From the NCBI RefSeq assembly GCF_028274965.1, contig NZ_JAQCNO010000045.1:1-35787 (forward strand): a DNA stretch of 35,787 bases, read 5' to 3'. This stretch comes from Natronomonas sp. (GTDB lineage Archaea > Halobacteriota > Halobacteria > Halobacteriales > Haloarculaceae). Below, piece after piece: positions 23,249 to 31,218 of the stretch. The first letter of the stretch is position 1. Each line of letters starts with the position of its first letter. The notes below the pieces were generated by a model. That model had not been told where the DNA came from. It was given only the letters and a program-made list of their open reading frames with translations, and made no database searches. The translations under genes were made by a program, and so were the position numbers.

Positions 23249-24391
23249 ATGGATTTCACCCCGACGGCCGAACAAAAACAGATCACCGAGATGGTCGCGG
23301 AGTTCGTCGACGAGGAGATCGTCCCCCGCGCCGCCGATATCGACAAGACCGACGAGTTCCCCGAGGACCTCGTCGCACAACTCGCCGACCTCGGACTGAT
23401 GGGGATGCCGTTTCCCGAGGAGTACGGCGGCGCCGGCCTCGATTACCACGCCTACCCGGCGGCCTTAGAGGAGATCTCCCGCGGATCCGGCGGACTCGGG
23501 ACGGTCGTTGCTGCGCACATCTCTCTGGCCGGCAACATGGTCTACGCCTTCGGCAACGAGGAGCAACGAGAGGAGTACCTCACGCCGCTGGCGATGGGCG
23601 AGGAGATCGGCGCGTTCGCGCTGTCGGAGGCCCAGGCGGGCAGCGACGTCCCCGCGATGGGCACGACCGCCGAAAAGGAGGGCGACGAGTACGTGATCAA
23701 CGGCGGGAAGCTGTGGATCTCGAACGGCTCGGTCGCCGACACGGTCACGGTGTTCGCAAAAACCGACCCCGACGCCGGCAACAAGGGCATCTCCTCGTTC
23801 GTCGTCCGCCCCGAGGAGGACGACGGCTTCATCGTCGAGGGCACCGAGGACAAACTCGGCGACAAGGGCTGTCCGACCGCCGAACTCCGCTTTGAGAACC
23901 TCCACGTCGAGGAGTCCCGCCGCCTCGGCGAGGAGGGAGAGGGCTTCGTGCAGGCGCTGAAGACGCTCAACGGCGGCCGGATCACGATCGCCGCCCGCGG
24001 GGTCGGCATCGCACAGGCCGCACTCGACGAGGCGACCGCCTACGCCCAACAGCGCGAGCAGTTCGGCGAGCCCATCTCGGAGTTCCAGGCGATCCAACAC
24101 AAGATCGCCGACATGGACACGAAGACGCGGGCCGCCCGCCTGCTCATGCACTCGGCGGCCGACAAGAAGATGAACGGCGAGGACTTCGTCAAGGAGGCCG
24201 CCCAGGCGAAACTGTACGCCTCGGAGGTCTCCCGGGAGGTCGCAAACGAGGGCATCCAGGTCCACGGCGGCTACGGGTACACGAAGGACTTCCCGGCCGA
24301 GCGCTTCTACCGGGACGCCAAGCTCAACGAGATCTACGAGGGCACGAGCGAGGTGCTGCGGAACACGATCGCGAGCGAACTGTTCGGGTGA
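23249..24391 (+). CDS. Acyl-CoA dehydrogenase
   Basis: FAD-dependent enzyme introducing an alpha-beta double bond into acyl-CoA (beta-oxidation or branched-chain amino acid breakdown). The 380-residue protein has the standard three-domain family length. Visible signatures are [38 protein letters not shown] (FAD-contacting middle domain), [48 protein letters not shown], and the C-terminal [38 protein letters not shown], where the Glu of YEGTSE is the catalytic base position of the short-chain type. The ATG at 23249 (MDFTPTAEQ) is chosen by family alignment and a cagtaaag element ~28 bp upstream; in-frame GTG 23225 and ATG 23243 are alternatives. Acyl chain specificity is not resolved and no linked beta-oxidation genes lie nearby. 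Confidence 0.95.
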   Translation: MDFTPTAEQKQITEMVAEFVDEEIVPRAADIDKTDEFPEDLVAQLADLGLMGMPFPEEYGGAGLDYHAYPAALEEISRGSGGLGTVVAAHISLAGNMVYAFGNEEQREEYLTPLAMGEEIGAFALSEAQAGSDVPAMGTTAEKEGDEYVINGGKLWISNGSVADTVTVFAKTDPDAGNKGISSFVVRPEEDDGFIVEGTEDKLGDKGCPTAELRFENLHVEESRRLGEEGEGFVQALKTLNGGRITIAARGVGIAQAALDEATAYAQQREQFGEPISEFQAIQHKIADMDTKTRAARLLMHSAADKKMNGEDFVKEAAQAKLYASEVSREVANEGIQVHGGYGYTKDFPAERFYRDAKLNEIYEGTSEVLRNTIASELFG

Positions 24392-24498
24392 GAACCCGGA
24401 CTCCGACGGCCGTCGGCGGGCGGCTCGTCTAAACGGGAACACCCGCCCCGGGCGAGAGAGATCGACCGCGGGCGGAGGGCCGCCACCGGACGGAAAGC

Positions 24499-24506
24499 TT
24501 TTATCA
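24499..24506 (+). promoter_or_regulatory. TATA box deciding a GTG start
   Basis: cttttatc is centred about 29 bp before the GTG at 24531, after a GAAAG BRE-like stretch. The spacing predicts a leaderless transcript starting at this GTG. Confidence 0.5.
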
Positions 24507-24530
24507 GGCCGCCGGCGACCACTGATACCC

Positions 24531-26093
24531 GTGTCCAGCGAGGGGCCCTCATCGACCGCCGGTCCATCTGCTGTCGAACCGAGGCGGACAGCCGGGACCG
24601 TCGGGACGTACCTCCTCGATCGCTTCCGGATCGACACCCGTTCGCTCGCGGCGCTTCGGGTCGCACTCGGGGCGATCCTCGTCGTCGATCTGCTCCACCG
24701 GGCCGGATCGATCGGGCTGTTTTACACCGACGCCGGCGTCTACCCCGTGGCCGCCTACGAGGCGACGTACTCGCAGTTCACCGGCCTCTCCGTGCACGCC
24801 GTCTCGGGGGCGCTGTGGGCCCAGGCGCTGTTGTTCGTCTGTGCCGGGGCGTTCGCGCTCTCGTTTCTCGTCGGCTACCGAACCCGAACGACGGGGCTCG
24901 TCTCGCTCGTGTTGTTGTTCTCGTTGCAGGCGCGGAATCCGGCGGTGCTCAACGGCGGCGACCGGCTGTTGCGCGTCCTGTTGGCGGTTTCGCTGCTCAC
25001 GCCGCTCGGCGAGCGGTTCTCGATCGACGCCTTGCGCCGGGGGGCGTCCCGAAGGCACGTCCGGAGTTTCGGCACGGCCGCGCTGTTGGCACAGCCGCTC
25101 GTCGTCTTCGGCGTGAACGCGATCGCAAAACACCGCGGCGAGACCTGGTACGCCGGCGACGCCCTCGAGGTCGCGATGGCGAACGACGTGATGACGATCC
25201 TCCTGGGCGAGGTCATCGCGGGCTACCCGACGCTTCTGACGGCGATGACCTACGGGTGGGTCGCCCTCCTCGCCGGGTCGACGCCGCTGTTGTTGCTCAC
25301 CGCCGGGCGCCTCCGCGCGCTCGCCGTCGCCGCCTACACCGGTGCCTTCCTCGGCATGGCGCTGTCGATGACGGTCGGGCTCTTCCCGCTGGCGTTGATC
25401 GCGTCCGTCCTGCCGTTTCTGCCGGCGGTCGCGTGGCGGGTCGCCGCGCGGTACGTCCCGTCGTCGTGGCTTTCGGCCCGACCCGCGACGCCGCCGGGGC
25501 CGCTCGCGTCGCCGCCGATCGAACAGCGGGCGCTCTCGTGGCTCGAGTCGCGCGACGCGCGCGCGCCCGGGTATCTCACGGCGTACTGCCGGTCGCTCCT
25601 GACCGTCCTCGGCGCGCTCACGATCGTCTGGATGCTTCTGTTCGCCGCGGGCAACGTCTCCGCGTACGACGTGCCCGAGGGAGTCGACTACGAGACCTTG
25701 GATCAACAGCGCTGGAGCCTCTATGCGCCCGACCCGAACGACGGGTACAGCTGGTACGTCACCGAGGCTGAACTCACAGACGGCACGACGGTGAGCGCGG
25801 TCGCCGAGGGCAACGTGAGCTTCGATCGCCCGCCCGACCCCGCCGCCGAGTACGAGACGTTCAGACACCGCAAACACATGCAGGCGGTCCGGAGCTCCGC
25901 GGCCGACGATCCGGGCGTCATCGCGACCAGTTACGCCGAGTGGGCCTGCGGACGGGCGGGCGAGATCCACGGGCGATCCGCCGAGACCGTGACCGTCTAC
26001 CGGCTCTACCAGCCGAGCCCGATCAACGGCACCTACGAACAGCGACACCTCATAGAGATCCTCGAACACGAGTGCGCGTCGTCGTCCGCCTAG
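24531..26093 (+). CDS. HTTM domain (vitamin K-dependent gamma-carboxylase-like) membrane protein
   Basis: A 520-residue protein with an N-terminal HTTM (horizontally transferred transmembrane) domain, the membrane part related to vitamin K-dependent gamma-carboxylases. RFRIDTRSLAALRVALGAILVVDLLHRAGSIGLFYTDAGVYP opens the domain, and NGGDRLLRVLLAVSLLTPLGERFSID and YAGDALEVAMANDVMT are family landmarks. About eight or nine helices reach residue ~375, then an extracytoplasmic C-terminal domain of ~150 residues follows (QQRWSLYAPDPNDGYSWYVTEAEL...RHLIEILEHECASSSA), which matches the placement of a soluble domain in this family. Carboxylase activity is unproven in archaea. Two Cys occur in the C-terminal domain. 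The start is a leaderless GTG. The stop overlaps the convergent PadR-like gene by four bases. Confidence 0.82.
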   Translation: MSSEGPSSTAGPSAVEPRRTAGTVGTYLLDRFRIDTRSLAALRVALGAILVVDLLHRAGSIGLFYTDAGVYPVAAYEATYSQFTGLSVHAVSGALWAQALLFVCAGAFALSFLVGYRTRTTGLVSLVLLFSLQARNPAVLNGGDRLLRVLLAVSLLTPLGERFSIDALRRGASRRHVRSFGTAALLAQPLVVFGVNAIAKHRGETWYAGDALEVAMANDVMTILLGEVIAGYPTLLTAMTYGWVALLAGSTPLLLLTAGRLRALAVAAYTGAFLGMALSMTVGLFPLALIASVLPFLPAVAWRVAARYVPSSWLSARPATPPGPLASPPIEQRALSWLESRDARAPGYLTAYCRSLLTVLGALTIVWMLLFAAGNVSAYDVPEGVDYETLDQQRWSLYAPDPNDGYSWYVTEAELTDGTTVSAVAEGNVSFDRPPDPAAEYETFRHRKHMQAVRSSAADDPGVIATSYAEWACGRAGEIHGRSAETVTVYRLYQPSPINGTYEQRHLIEILEHECASSSA

Positions 26094-26368
26094 TCCGCTT
26101 TCTCGACGTGGTCTTTCATCCACTCGAACTGCGTCTCGACGGCGCCTTTGCCCGCCGCGCTCAGCGAGTAGACGTCCTCGAGGCCCTCGACGCGCTTTTC
26201 GAGAAACCCGTTCGATTCGAGGGCCTCGACAGCCCCGTAGAACCGGTCGGGCGTGACGCGGCGGTCGTACTTCGCCTCGATGGCCGATTTCAGCGTCTGT
26301 GCGCGCTCGCTGTCGCCGTACAGCAGGACGCAGATGTCCCGACGGAGCCCGCTGGTGAGCCACTCCAT
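26090..26368 (-). CDS. PadR-like winged-helix transcriptional regulator
   Basis: A 92-residue single-domain regulator. The wHTH spans WLTSGLRRDICVLLYGDSERAQTLKSAIEAKYDRRVTPDRFYGAVEALESNGFLEKRVEGLEDVYSLSAAGKGAVETQF, with the PadR-type long first helix, recognition helix (TPDRFYGAVEALESNGFL) and a wing ending YSLSAAGK. The C-terminal helix (EWMKDHVEKAD) probably dimerises. This short form is common in haloarchaea. It overlaps the convergent HTTM gene by four bases through a shared CTAG at the two stop codons. Target genes and effector are unknown. Confidence 0.82.
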   Translation of the reverse strand: MEWLTSGLRRDICVLLYGDSERAQTLKSAIEAKYDRRVTPDRFYGAVEALESNGFLEKRVEGLEDVYSLSAAGKGAVETQFEWMKDHVEKAD

Positions 26369-26469
26369 ACCGGGCTCTCGGAAAGCACGGACAAAGACCC
26401 ACCGGACGGAGACTCGGACGATGCGACCGCAACCGATAGCTTTCCGACCGCGGGCGCCATACGTGGGGT

Positions 26470-26739
26470 ATGTCGAGTGCTGAATCCGACGGGATCACGG
26501 CGACGTACCGCGAGACGGACGAAGAACGGCTCTTGGAGTTCGACCGCGACGGTGACACGGCGGCGATCGCACAGAACGTCGAGGGCTACGCCATGCTGAA
26601 GGTGCGCCCGACGGCGGGGGGCGACGAACTCGAGCGGTACTACGGCTTCGACATGGCGCTCGATCACGCCGCGGAGCTGCTCGGCGTCCGGCCGAACGAC
26701 CTGCCGGTGCCCGAGCGGGCGGCCGACATGGGGATGTGA
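26470..26739 (+). CDS. Small conserved haloarchaeal protein (89 aa)
   Basis: An 89-residue acidic soluble protein, probably a conserved haloarchaeal family of unknown function. It has a beta-rich N-terminal half (ITATYRETDEERLLEFDRDGDTAAIAQNVEGYAMLKVRPT), a helix (ERYYGFDMALDHAAELLGV) and a C-terminal PNDLPVPERAADMGM tail. No catalytic or metal motif is seen. The ATG at 26470 lies about 30 bp after an atagctttc AT-element, so it is probably leaderless. It diverges from the PadR-like gene (102 bp apart). Confidence 0.7.
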   Translation: MSSAESDGITATYRETDEERLLEFDRDGDTAAIAQNVEGYAMLKVRPTAGGDELERYYGFDMALDHAAELLGVRPNDLPVPERAADMGM

Positions 26740-26847
26740 ACACAACGTGCGGGGCGGGTGAGTGTTCCGCGCCGCCGTTTCGGGTCGGTCCGCCGGAATC
26801 TTCGATCGGTCGGTAGCTATTTGTCTCTCGTGGGGCTTTGAACCGGT

Positions 26848-29232
26848 ATGGACGCCCACACCGTGATCGAGGACTGGGAGAGCGAGCCCTTCGACGGGGG
26901 GCTCGCCGCACTCGGCACCCGTGGGTTCGACGGCGCGGTCGAGGCCGCCGGGACGTGGCTGTTCCTCCGCGGCGGCGACCCGATCGCCGTCCTTGAGGAC
27001 CTCGACGGCGGCCCGGCGGGGGACGTCGACGCCCTCGAGGGCGCCTCGGGACGGCGTCACGCCGCGCCGGACACCGCGTCCGCGACGCTCGCAGCCATGT
27101 TGGCGCTCGGCGGCGAGGTCCGCGGCAGGTACTTCAGTGACGACACGCCGCTGTCTGCCGTCCACGACACGCTCTCGGATGGGGGGTTCACCGGGTACGT
27201 CGAACTCTCCGAGAACGTCCTCAGCGGGGACTACTACTACGTCTACGTCGAGGGCGCGGTCGAGCACGTCGGCTTCGTCGGCTCGGGGCGACACGTCGGC
27301 GGCGAGGAGGCAAAACGGACGGCCGAGGACGAGGTCGGGATCTACGCCGTCGTCGCCGTCTCGCTGGACGACCTCGAGTTGCCGGCGCCGGCCTCCGGGT
27401 CGGACCCCGACTCCGAATCTGGCTCCGAGTCGGACTCCGACCCTAGGTCCGAATCCGAGTCCCCCACCGCGACGCTCGGGGGCGACGGGAACAGTGCTAC
27501 GGACGCCGGCCTCGGCGCCGACACCGACTCCGTCTCCTCGCTCGGCGGTTCGGACTCCGATACCGACCCCGACCCTGACGCCGACGAGGGATCCACGATC
27601 GGATCGGGGCGCGATCCGGGCGGCGATTCCGGCTCTATCTCGGGGTCTCTCTCCGATTCCGATCCCGACTCCGGTTCCGTCCCCGATTCGGGCGATACGA
27701 TCGCGTCCGACGCCGCGTCCCGGGACGGCGCCGACACCGAGTCCGCCTCGGAGCCCGTCTCAGAACCGCCCGCCGACAGCGCGTCCCCCGACGGTGCGTC
27801 CCCTGACGGCGCATCCACCGACGGCGCGTCCGCCGAAGCCCGGTCTGCGAGCGGTGGTGCCGACGCCCGCGACCCGTCAACCGACGGCGCCGAGGAGACC
27901 TCCCGGACGGCGGACACAGAACGGGACCGAACCGCGAACGCCGGACCGAACGACACCGGAGAGGGCGACGCCTCGCCGTCGGCCTCCCCCTCGTCCGCCC
28001 GCCCGTCGGCGTCGCTGTCCGACTCGGCGTCCCCCTCGAAGCGCACGGACGACGGCGGCGATCCCGGGGGCATAGACGGCCTCGAAACGCGACAGGTCCC
28101 GTCGCTAGATCCTGAGCGGAGCAGCGTCGGCGACGGCGCCGACACCGACACCGGAACCGACCCGACGGCGGACGCGGCCGCGCGGCCGTCTCCGTCGTCC
28201 GGCGGACGCGGCGACGCTTCGGACGCGGCGACGCCCGACCGGTCCCGAAACGCGAGCGACGACCGCGCCCGCGAGAGCGACCCCGCCGGGGACGGACGGA
28301 CAGCGGAGGGGCGTTCGGACGCCGACCCCCGCCCCGAGCACGACGAGCGGATCGCCGAATACGAGGCCCGGATCGAGGACCTCGAGTCCCGACTCGCCGA
28401 GCGCGAGGAGCGGATCCAGGAGCTAAACGCCGAGTTGCGAAGCCTCCGGTCGGAACGGGACGACCTCGAGGCCGAACTGGAGGCCGCCGACGCCTCCGGC
28501 GCTGTTGGGGCGGACGCCGAGATGACGCCGACGGACGCGCTCGCCGAAACGAGCCTGTTCGTCCGCGAGCGGACCCGCGGCGAGGACACCCTCGCGGACG
28601 CCCACGACGGCCGGACCGACCGGGAGGCGGTGGCGAAGAACGTCCACATCGAGCATCATACGACCTTCGAGTCCGAGGCCGTAACCGTCGAGGGCGAGCC
28701 CTTCGAGGCGTGGCTCGAGGGTTCGGACCCCTACGCGTTCGTCGAGTGGCTCGTCACCGAGTTGCTCTTCGGGATCCGTTCGACGGGCGCAGCCGAGGGG
28801 CTCGGCCCGCTCTACGACGCGCTTCCGGCGGTCGATCGGATCGGGTTCGGCGAGACGCTCACCGCCGGGTCGGGCACGGAGGGCCGCGAGATCACCTTCG
28901 ATATCGTCCTCAGAGACCGCAAGGGCAACCCGCTCGTCGTCGCCCACTACGACCAGGACCGCGACCCGACGTACGCCGAGACGATCGAACCGTTCGTCGC
29001 CGACTGCTCGGACGTCTGTGAGGCCAACGGGACGCTCGCCGCCGCGATGGTCGTCACGTCGAGTTACTTCGAGGCCGACGCGATGCAGGCGACCGAGGAG
29101 GCGACGAGCACGAGCCTGCTCTCGCGGAGCACACACCGCAGTTACGTGAAGCTCTCGCGGTCGAACGGGTACCACCTCTGTCTGATCGAGGCCCGCGACG
29201 GCTCGTTCAACCTCACCGTTCCGGAGCTGTGA
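26848..29232 (+). CDS. Large acidic coiled-coil protein with Ser/Asp linker and possible degenerate nuclease domain
   Basis: A 794-residue protein with four visible regions. Residues 1-185 are a compact alpha/beta domain (EVRGRYFSDDTPLSAVHDTLSDGGFTGYVELSENVLSGDYYYVYVEGAVEHVGFVGSG). Residues ~186-495 are disordered and Ser/Asp/Pro-rich, including ASPDG/ASTDG 15-bp tandem repeats near 27780-27837. Residues ~498-548 are a coiled coil (DERIAEYEARIEDLESRLAEREERIQELNAELRSLRSERDDLEAEL). Residues ~560-794 are a C-terminal domain. There an FDIVLRDRKGNPLVVAHYDQ strand pair and AMVVTSSYFEADAMQ resemble the Mrr-type restriction-nuclease fold, but the usual Q-x-K is A-H-Y (699-701). No signal peptide is seen, so it is probably cytoplasmic. 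The gene is monocistronic; a ctattt AT-element ~28 bp before the ATG suggests a leaderless mRNA. I recognise it only as a haloarchaeal conserved family. Confidence 0.75.
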   Translation: MDAHTVIEDWESEPFDGGLAALGTRGFDGAVEAAGTWLFLRGGDPIAVLEDLDGGPAGDVDALEGASGRRHAAPDTASATLAAMLALGGEVRGRYFSDDTPLSAVHDTLSDGGFTGYVELSENVLSGDYYYVYVEGAVEHVGFVGSGRHVGGEEAKRTAEDEVGIYAVVAVSLDDLELPAPASGSDPDSESGSESDSDPRSESESPTATLGGDGNSATDAGLGADTDSVSSLGGSDSDTDPDPDADEGSTIGSGRDPGGDSGSISGSLSDSDPDSGSVPDSGDTIASDAASRDGADTESASEPVSEPPADSASPDGASPDGASTDGASAEARSASGGADARDPSTDGAEETSRTADTERDRTANAGPNDTGEGDASPSASPSSARPSASLSDSASPSKRTDDGGDPGGIDGLETRQVPSLDPERSSVGDGADTDTGTDPTADAAARPSPSSGGRGDASDAATPDRSRNASDDRARESDPAGDGRTAEGRSDADPRPEHDERIAEYEARIEDLESRLAEREERIQELNAELRSLRSERDDLEAELEAADASGAVGADAEMTPTDALAETSLFVRERTRGEDTLADAHDGRTDREAVAKNVHIEHHTTFESEAVTVEGEPFEAWLEGSDPYAFVEWLVTELLFGIRSTGAAEGLGPLYDALPAVDRIGFGETLTAGSGTEGREITFDIVLRDRKGNPLVVAHYDQDRDPTYAETIEPFVADCSDVCEANGTLAAAMVVTSSYFEADAMQATEEATSTSLLSRSTHRSYVKLSRSNGYHLCLIEARDGSFNLTVPEL

Positions 29233-29315
29233 GCGCGAGGAGAGGAGCGACCGAACCCGGACGCCACCGACGGCGCGGCCGCTCGGCGCGTTCTATCAGC
29301 GAGTGCGAAAACGGA

Positions 29316-29621
29316 TCAGCCCTGGATCTCCGGCACGTCGTCGATCTTCATCCCTTCGAGTTTGTCGATGATGTCGTCGACCTTCGAGTCGAGGTCGTCG
29401 ACGAACGCCTCCGTGTCCTCCGTCGTGATGGCCCCCTGGCTCGACGGCTCGATGAGGTTCTCTTCCTCGAGCACCCGCAGCGAGTACCGGACCTTGTGGT
29501 GAGGGTACCCCGTTTCGTTCGACATCTTGACGATCCCGATCGGCTCGCTCTCGATGACCATCCTGAGGACGCGGAGATGACGCTCCAGCATGTCTACTTC
29601 CTTCTCAAGTCTGTCTATCAT
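29316..29621 (-). CDS. Coiled-coil winged-helix protein, probable DNA-binding regulator
   Basis: A 101-residue protein with an N-terminal helix (RLEKEVDMLERHLRVLRMVIE), a winged-helix core (PIGIVKMSNETGYPHHKVRYSLRVLEEENLIEPSSQGAITTED) and a C-terminal coiled helix (FVDDLDSKVDDIIDKLEGM). This suggests a dimeric DNA-binding protein conserved in haloarchaea. The recognition helix would be HHKVRYSLRVLEEEN. The ATG at 29621 follows a TATA box (catttaaat, minus strand 29648-29656) by ~31 bp. It diverges from purA. A target is not known. Confidence 0.7.
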   Translation of the reverse strand: MIDRLEKEVDMLERHLRVLRMVIESEPIGIVKMSNETGYPHHKVRYSLRVLEEENLIEPSSQGAITTEDTEAFVDDLDSKVDDIIDKLEGMKIDDVPEIQG

Positions 29622-29647
29622 GGCATTTGTTAACTTGTGGTTAGGGG

Positions 29648-29726
29648 ATTTAAATGTTGCTGTCGGATCGGGCGCTCCGCGTCCGAACGCGGACTACGCC
29701 GAAGCGTTCACATGGCCCATATAAAT
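29648..29726. promoter_or_regulatory. Divergent TATA boxes of the winged-helix gene and purA
   Basis: Minus-strand CATTTAAATCC (29648-29656) serves the winged-helix gene, 31 bp from its ATG. Plus-strand atataaat (29719-29726) is the purA TATA box, giving a start near 29749 and a leader of about 60-68 nt. Between them is a small inverted repeat gtccg-aacg-cggac (29681-29694). Confidence 0.5.
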
Positions 29727-29816
29727 CTCTTGTGACGGTCCGCACCGGCGGCCGACCCCTCGCGTGCGTTCTCTAGACCGTAATCTGTTTACCTGCTACA
29801 AGGGAAGATGGGTCCG

Positions 29817-31211
29817 ATGACCGTAACCATCGTCGGCTCGCAGCTCGGCGACGAGGGCAAAGGGGGCATCGTCGACGTGTACGGCGATGCCGTCGACGTC
29901 GTCGTGCGTTATCAGGGCGGCGACAACGCCGGCCACACCGTCGTCTACGAGGGCGACGAGTACAAGCTCTCGCTCGTCCCCTCGGGCGCCGTCCGCGGGA
30001 AGGTCGGCGTCCTCGGCAACGGCTGTGTGGTCAACCCCGCGACGCTGTTCGAGGAACTCGACGCGCTCGCCGACCGCGGCCTCTCGCCGGACGTCCGCAT
30101 CGCCGAACGTGCCCACGCCATCCTGCCGTACCACCGCGTTCTCGACGGCCTCGAGGAGGACGTCAAGTCCGACGACGACCTCGCCGCGGGGACGACCGGC
30201 CGCGGGATCGGCCCGACCTACGAGGACAAGGCCGGCCGTCGCGGGATCCGGATCGGTGATCTCCTGGCCCCGGCGACGCTCCGGGACCGCCTGGAGTACG
30301 TCGTCCCGCAGAAACGCGCCCTCGTCGAGGACGTCTACGACCTCGAGATCGGCGAGGACGTCGACGGTACGGCCTTCGACGCTGATGACCTCTTCGAGAC
30401 CTACCGGGCCTTCGGCGAGCGGATCGCCGCGGAGGACATGGCGGTCAACTGCGGGGCCTTCCTCAACCGCCGACTCGAGGCCGGCGACGAGGTCATGTTC
30501 GAGGGCGCACAGGGCACCTCGATCGACATCGACCACGGGATCTACCCCTACGTCACCTCCTCGAACCCGACCGCCGGCGGGGCCGCCGTCGGCAGCGGCG
30601 TCGGCCCGACCGTCGTCGGCGGCGGCGAGGTGATCGGGATCATCAAGTCGTACCTCTCGCGGGTCGGCACCGGGCCGTTGCCGACCGAACTCGGCTCGGT
30701 CGCGGGGCAAACGCCCGGCGCCGAGGACGACGGCACCGTGGACGGAGACGCCGCCGACGAGGACACCGATCTGGCGACGTACATCCGCGACGAGGGCGGC
30801 GAGTACGGCACCGTCACCGGCCGCCCGCGCCGCGTCGGGTGGCTCGACATGCCGATGCTGCGACACGCCACGAACACCAACGGCTTCACCGGCCTCGCGG
30901 TCAACCACCTCGACGTGCTCGCCGGCCTCGAGACGGTCGCGGTCGGCCACGCCTACCGACTCGACGGCGAGACGCTGTTGACGATGCCGCCGACCACCGA
31001 GCGGTGGGGCGACTGCGAGGCCGAACTCCGCCGGTTCGACGGCTGGCCCGAAGCCGAGTGGGGCGCGATCGCCGAGGCGGGCTACGAGGCCCTCCCGGAG
31101 AACGCCCGCGCGTACCTCGAGTACATCTCCGCGGAACTCGACACGCCGATCTACGCCGTCGGCGTCGGCCCCGGACGCGAGGAGACGATCGTCGTCGAAT
31201 CGCCGTTCTGA
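29817..31211 (+). CDS. purA: Adenylosuccinate synthetase
   Basis: Purine synthesis: joins aspartate to IMP using GTP to give adenylosuccinate. The 464-residue protein has the GTP-binding P-loop QLGDEGKG (residues 9-16, Asp12 catalytic) and GGDNAGHT with catalytic His40. It also has the IMP-binding GTTGRGIGPTYEDKAGRRGIR, EGAQGTSIDIDHGIYPYVTSSN, and the C-terminal GTVTGRPRRVGWLDMPML and VGPGREETI segments. An acidic insertion AEDDGTVDGDAADED before TDLATYIRDEGGEYG is a likely halophilic surface loop. The ATG at 29817 (MTVTIVG) is chosen because the family starts there; the ATG at 29808 would add three residues. The gene has its own TATA box with a ~65-nt leader and is convergent with the aldehyde dehydrogenase (7 bp apart). 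Confidence 0.97.
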   Translation: MTVTIVGSQLGDEGKGGIVDVYGDAVDVVVRYQGGDNAGHTVVYEGDEYKLSLVPSGAVRGKVGVLGNGCVVNPATLFEELDALADRGLSPDVRIAERAHAILPYHRVLDGLEEDVKSDDDLAAGTTGRGIGPTYEDKAGRRGIRIGDLLAPATLRDRLEYVVPQKRALVEDVYDLEIGEDVDGTAFDADDLFETYRAFGERIAAEDMAVNCGAFLNRRLEAGDEVMFEGAQGTSIDIDHGIYPYVTSSNPTAGGAAVGSGVGPTVVGGGEVIGIIKSYLSRVGTGPLPTELGSVAGQTPGAEDDGTVDGDAADEDTDLATYIRDEGGEYGTVTGRPRRVGWLDMPMLRHATNTNGFTGLAVNHLDVLAGLETVAVGHAYRLDGETLLTMPPTTERWGDCEAELRRFDGWPEAEWGAIAEAGYEALPENARAYLEYISAELDTPIYAVGVGPGREETIVVESPF

Positions 31212-31218
31212 CCGGCCG

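Noticed and set aside
29233-29807. Possible tRNA or small RNA near purA
   Set aside because: I looked for tRNA arms and the conserved T-loop in the intergenic parts and found none. The AT-rich parts are explained by two TATA boxes.
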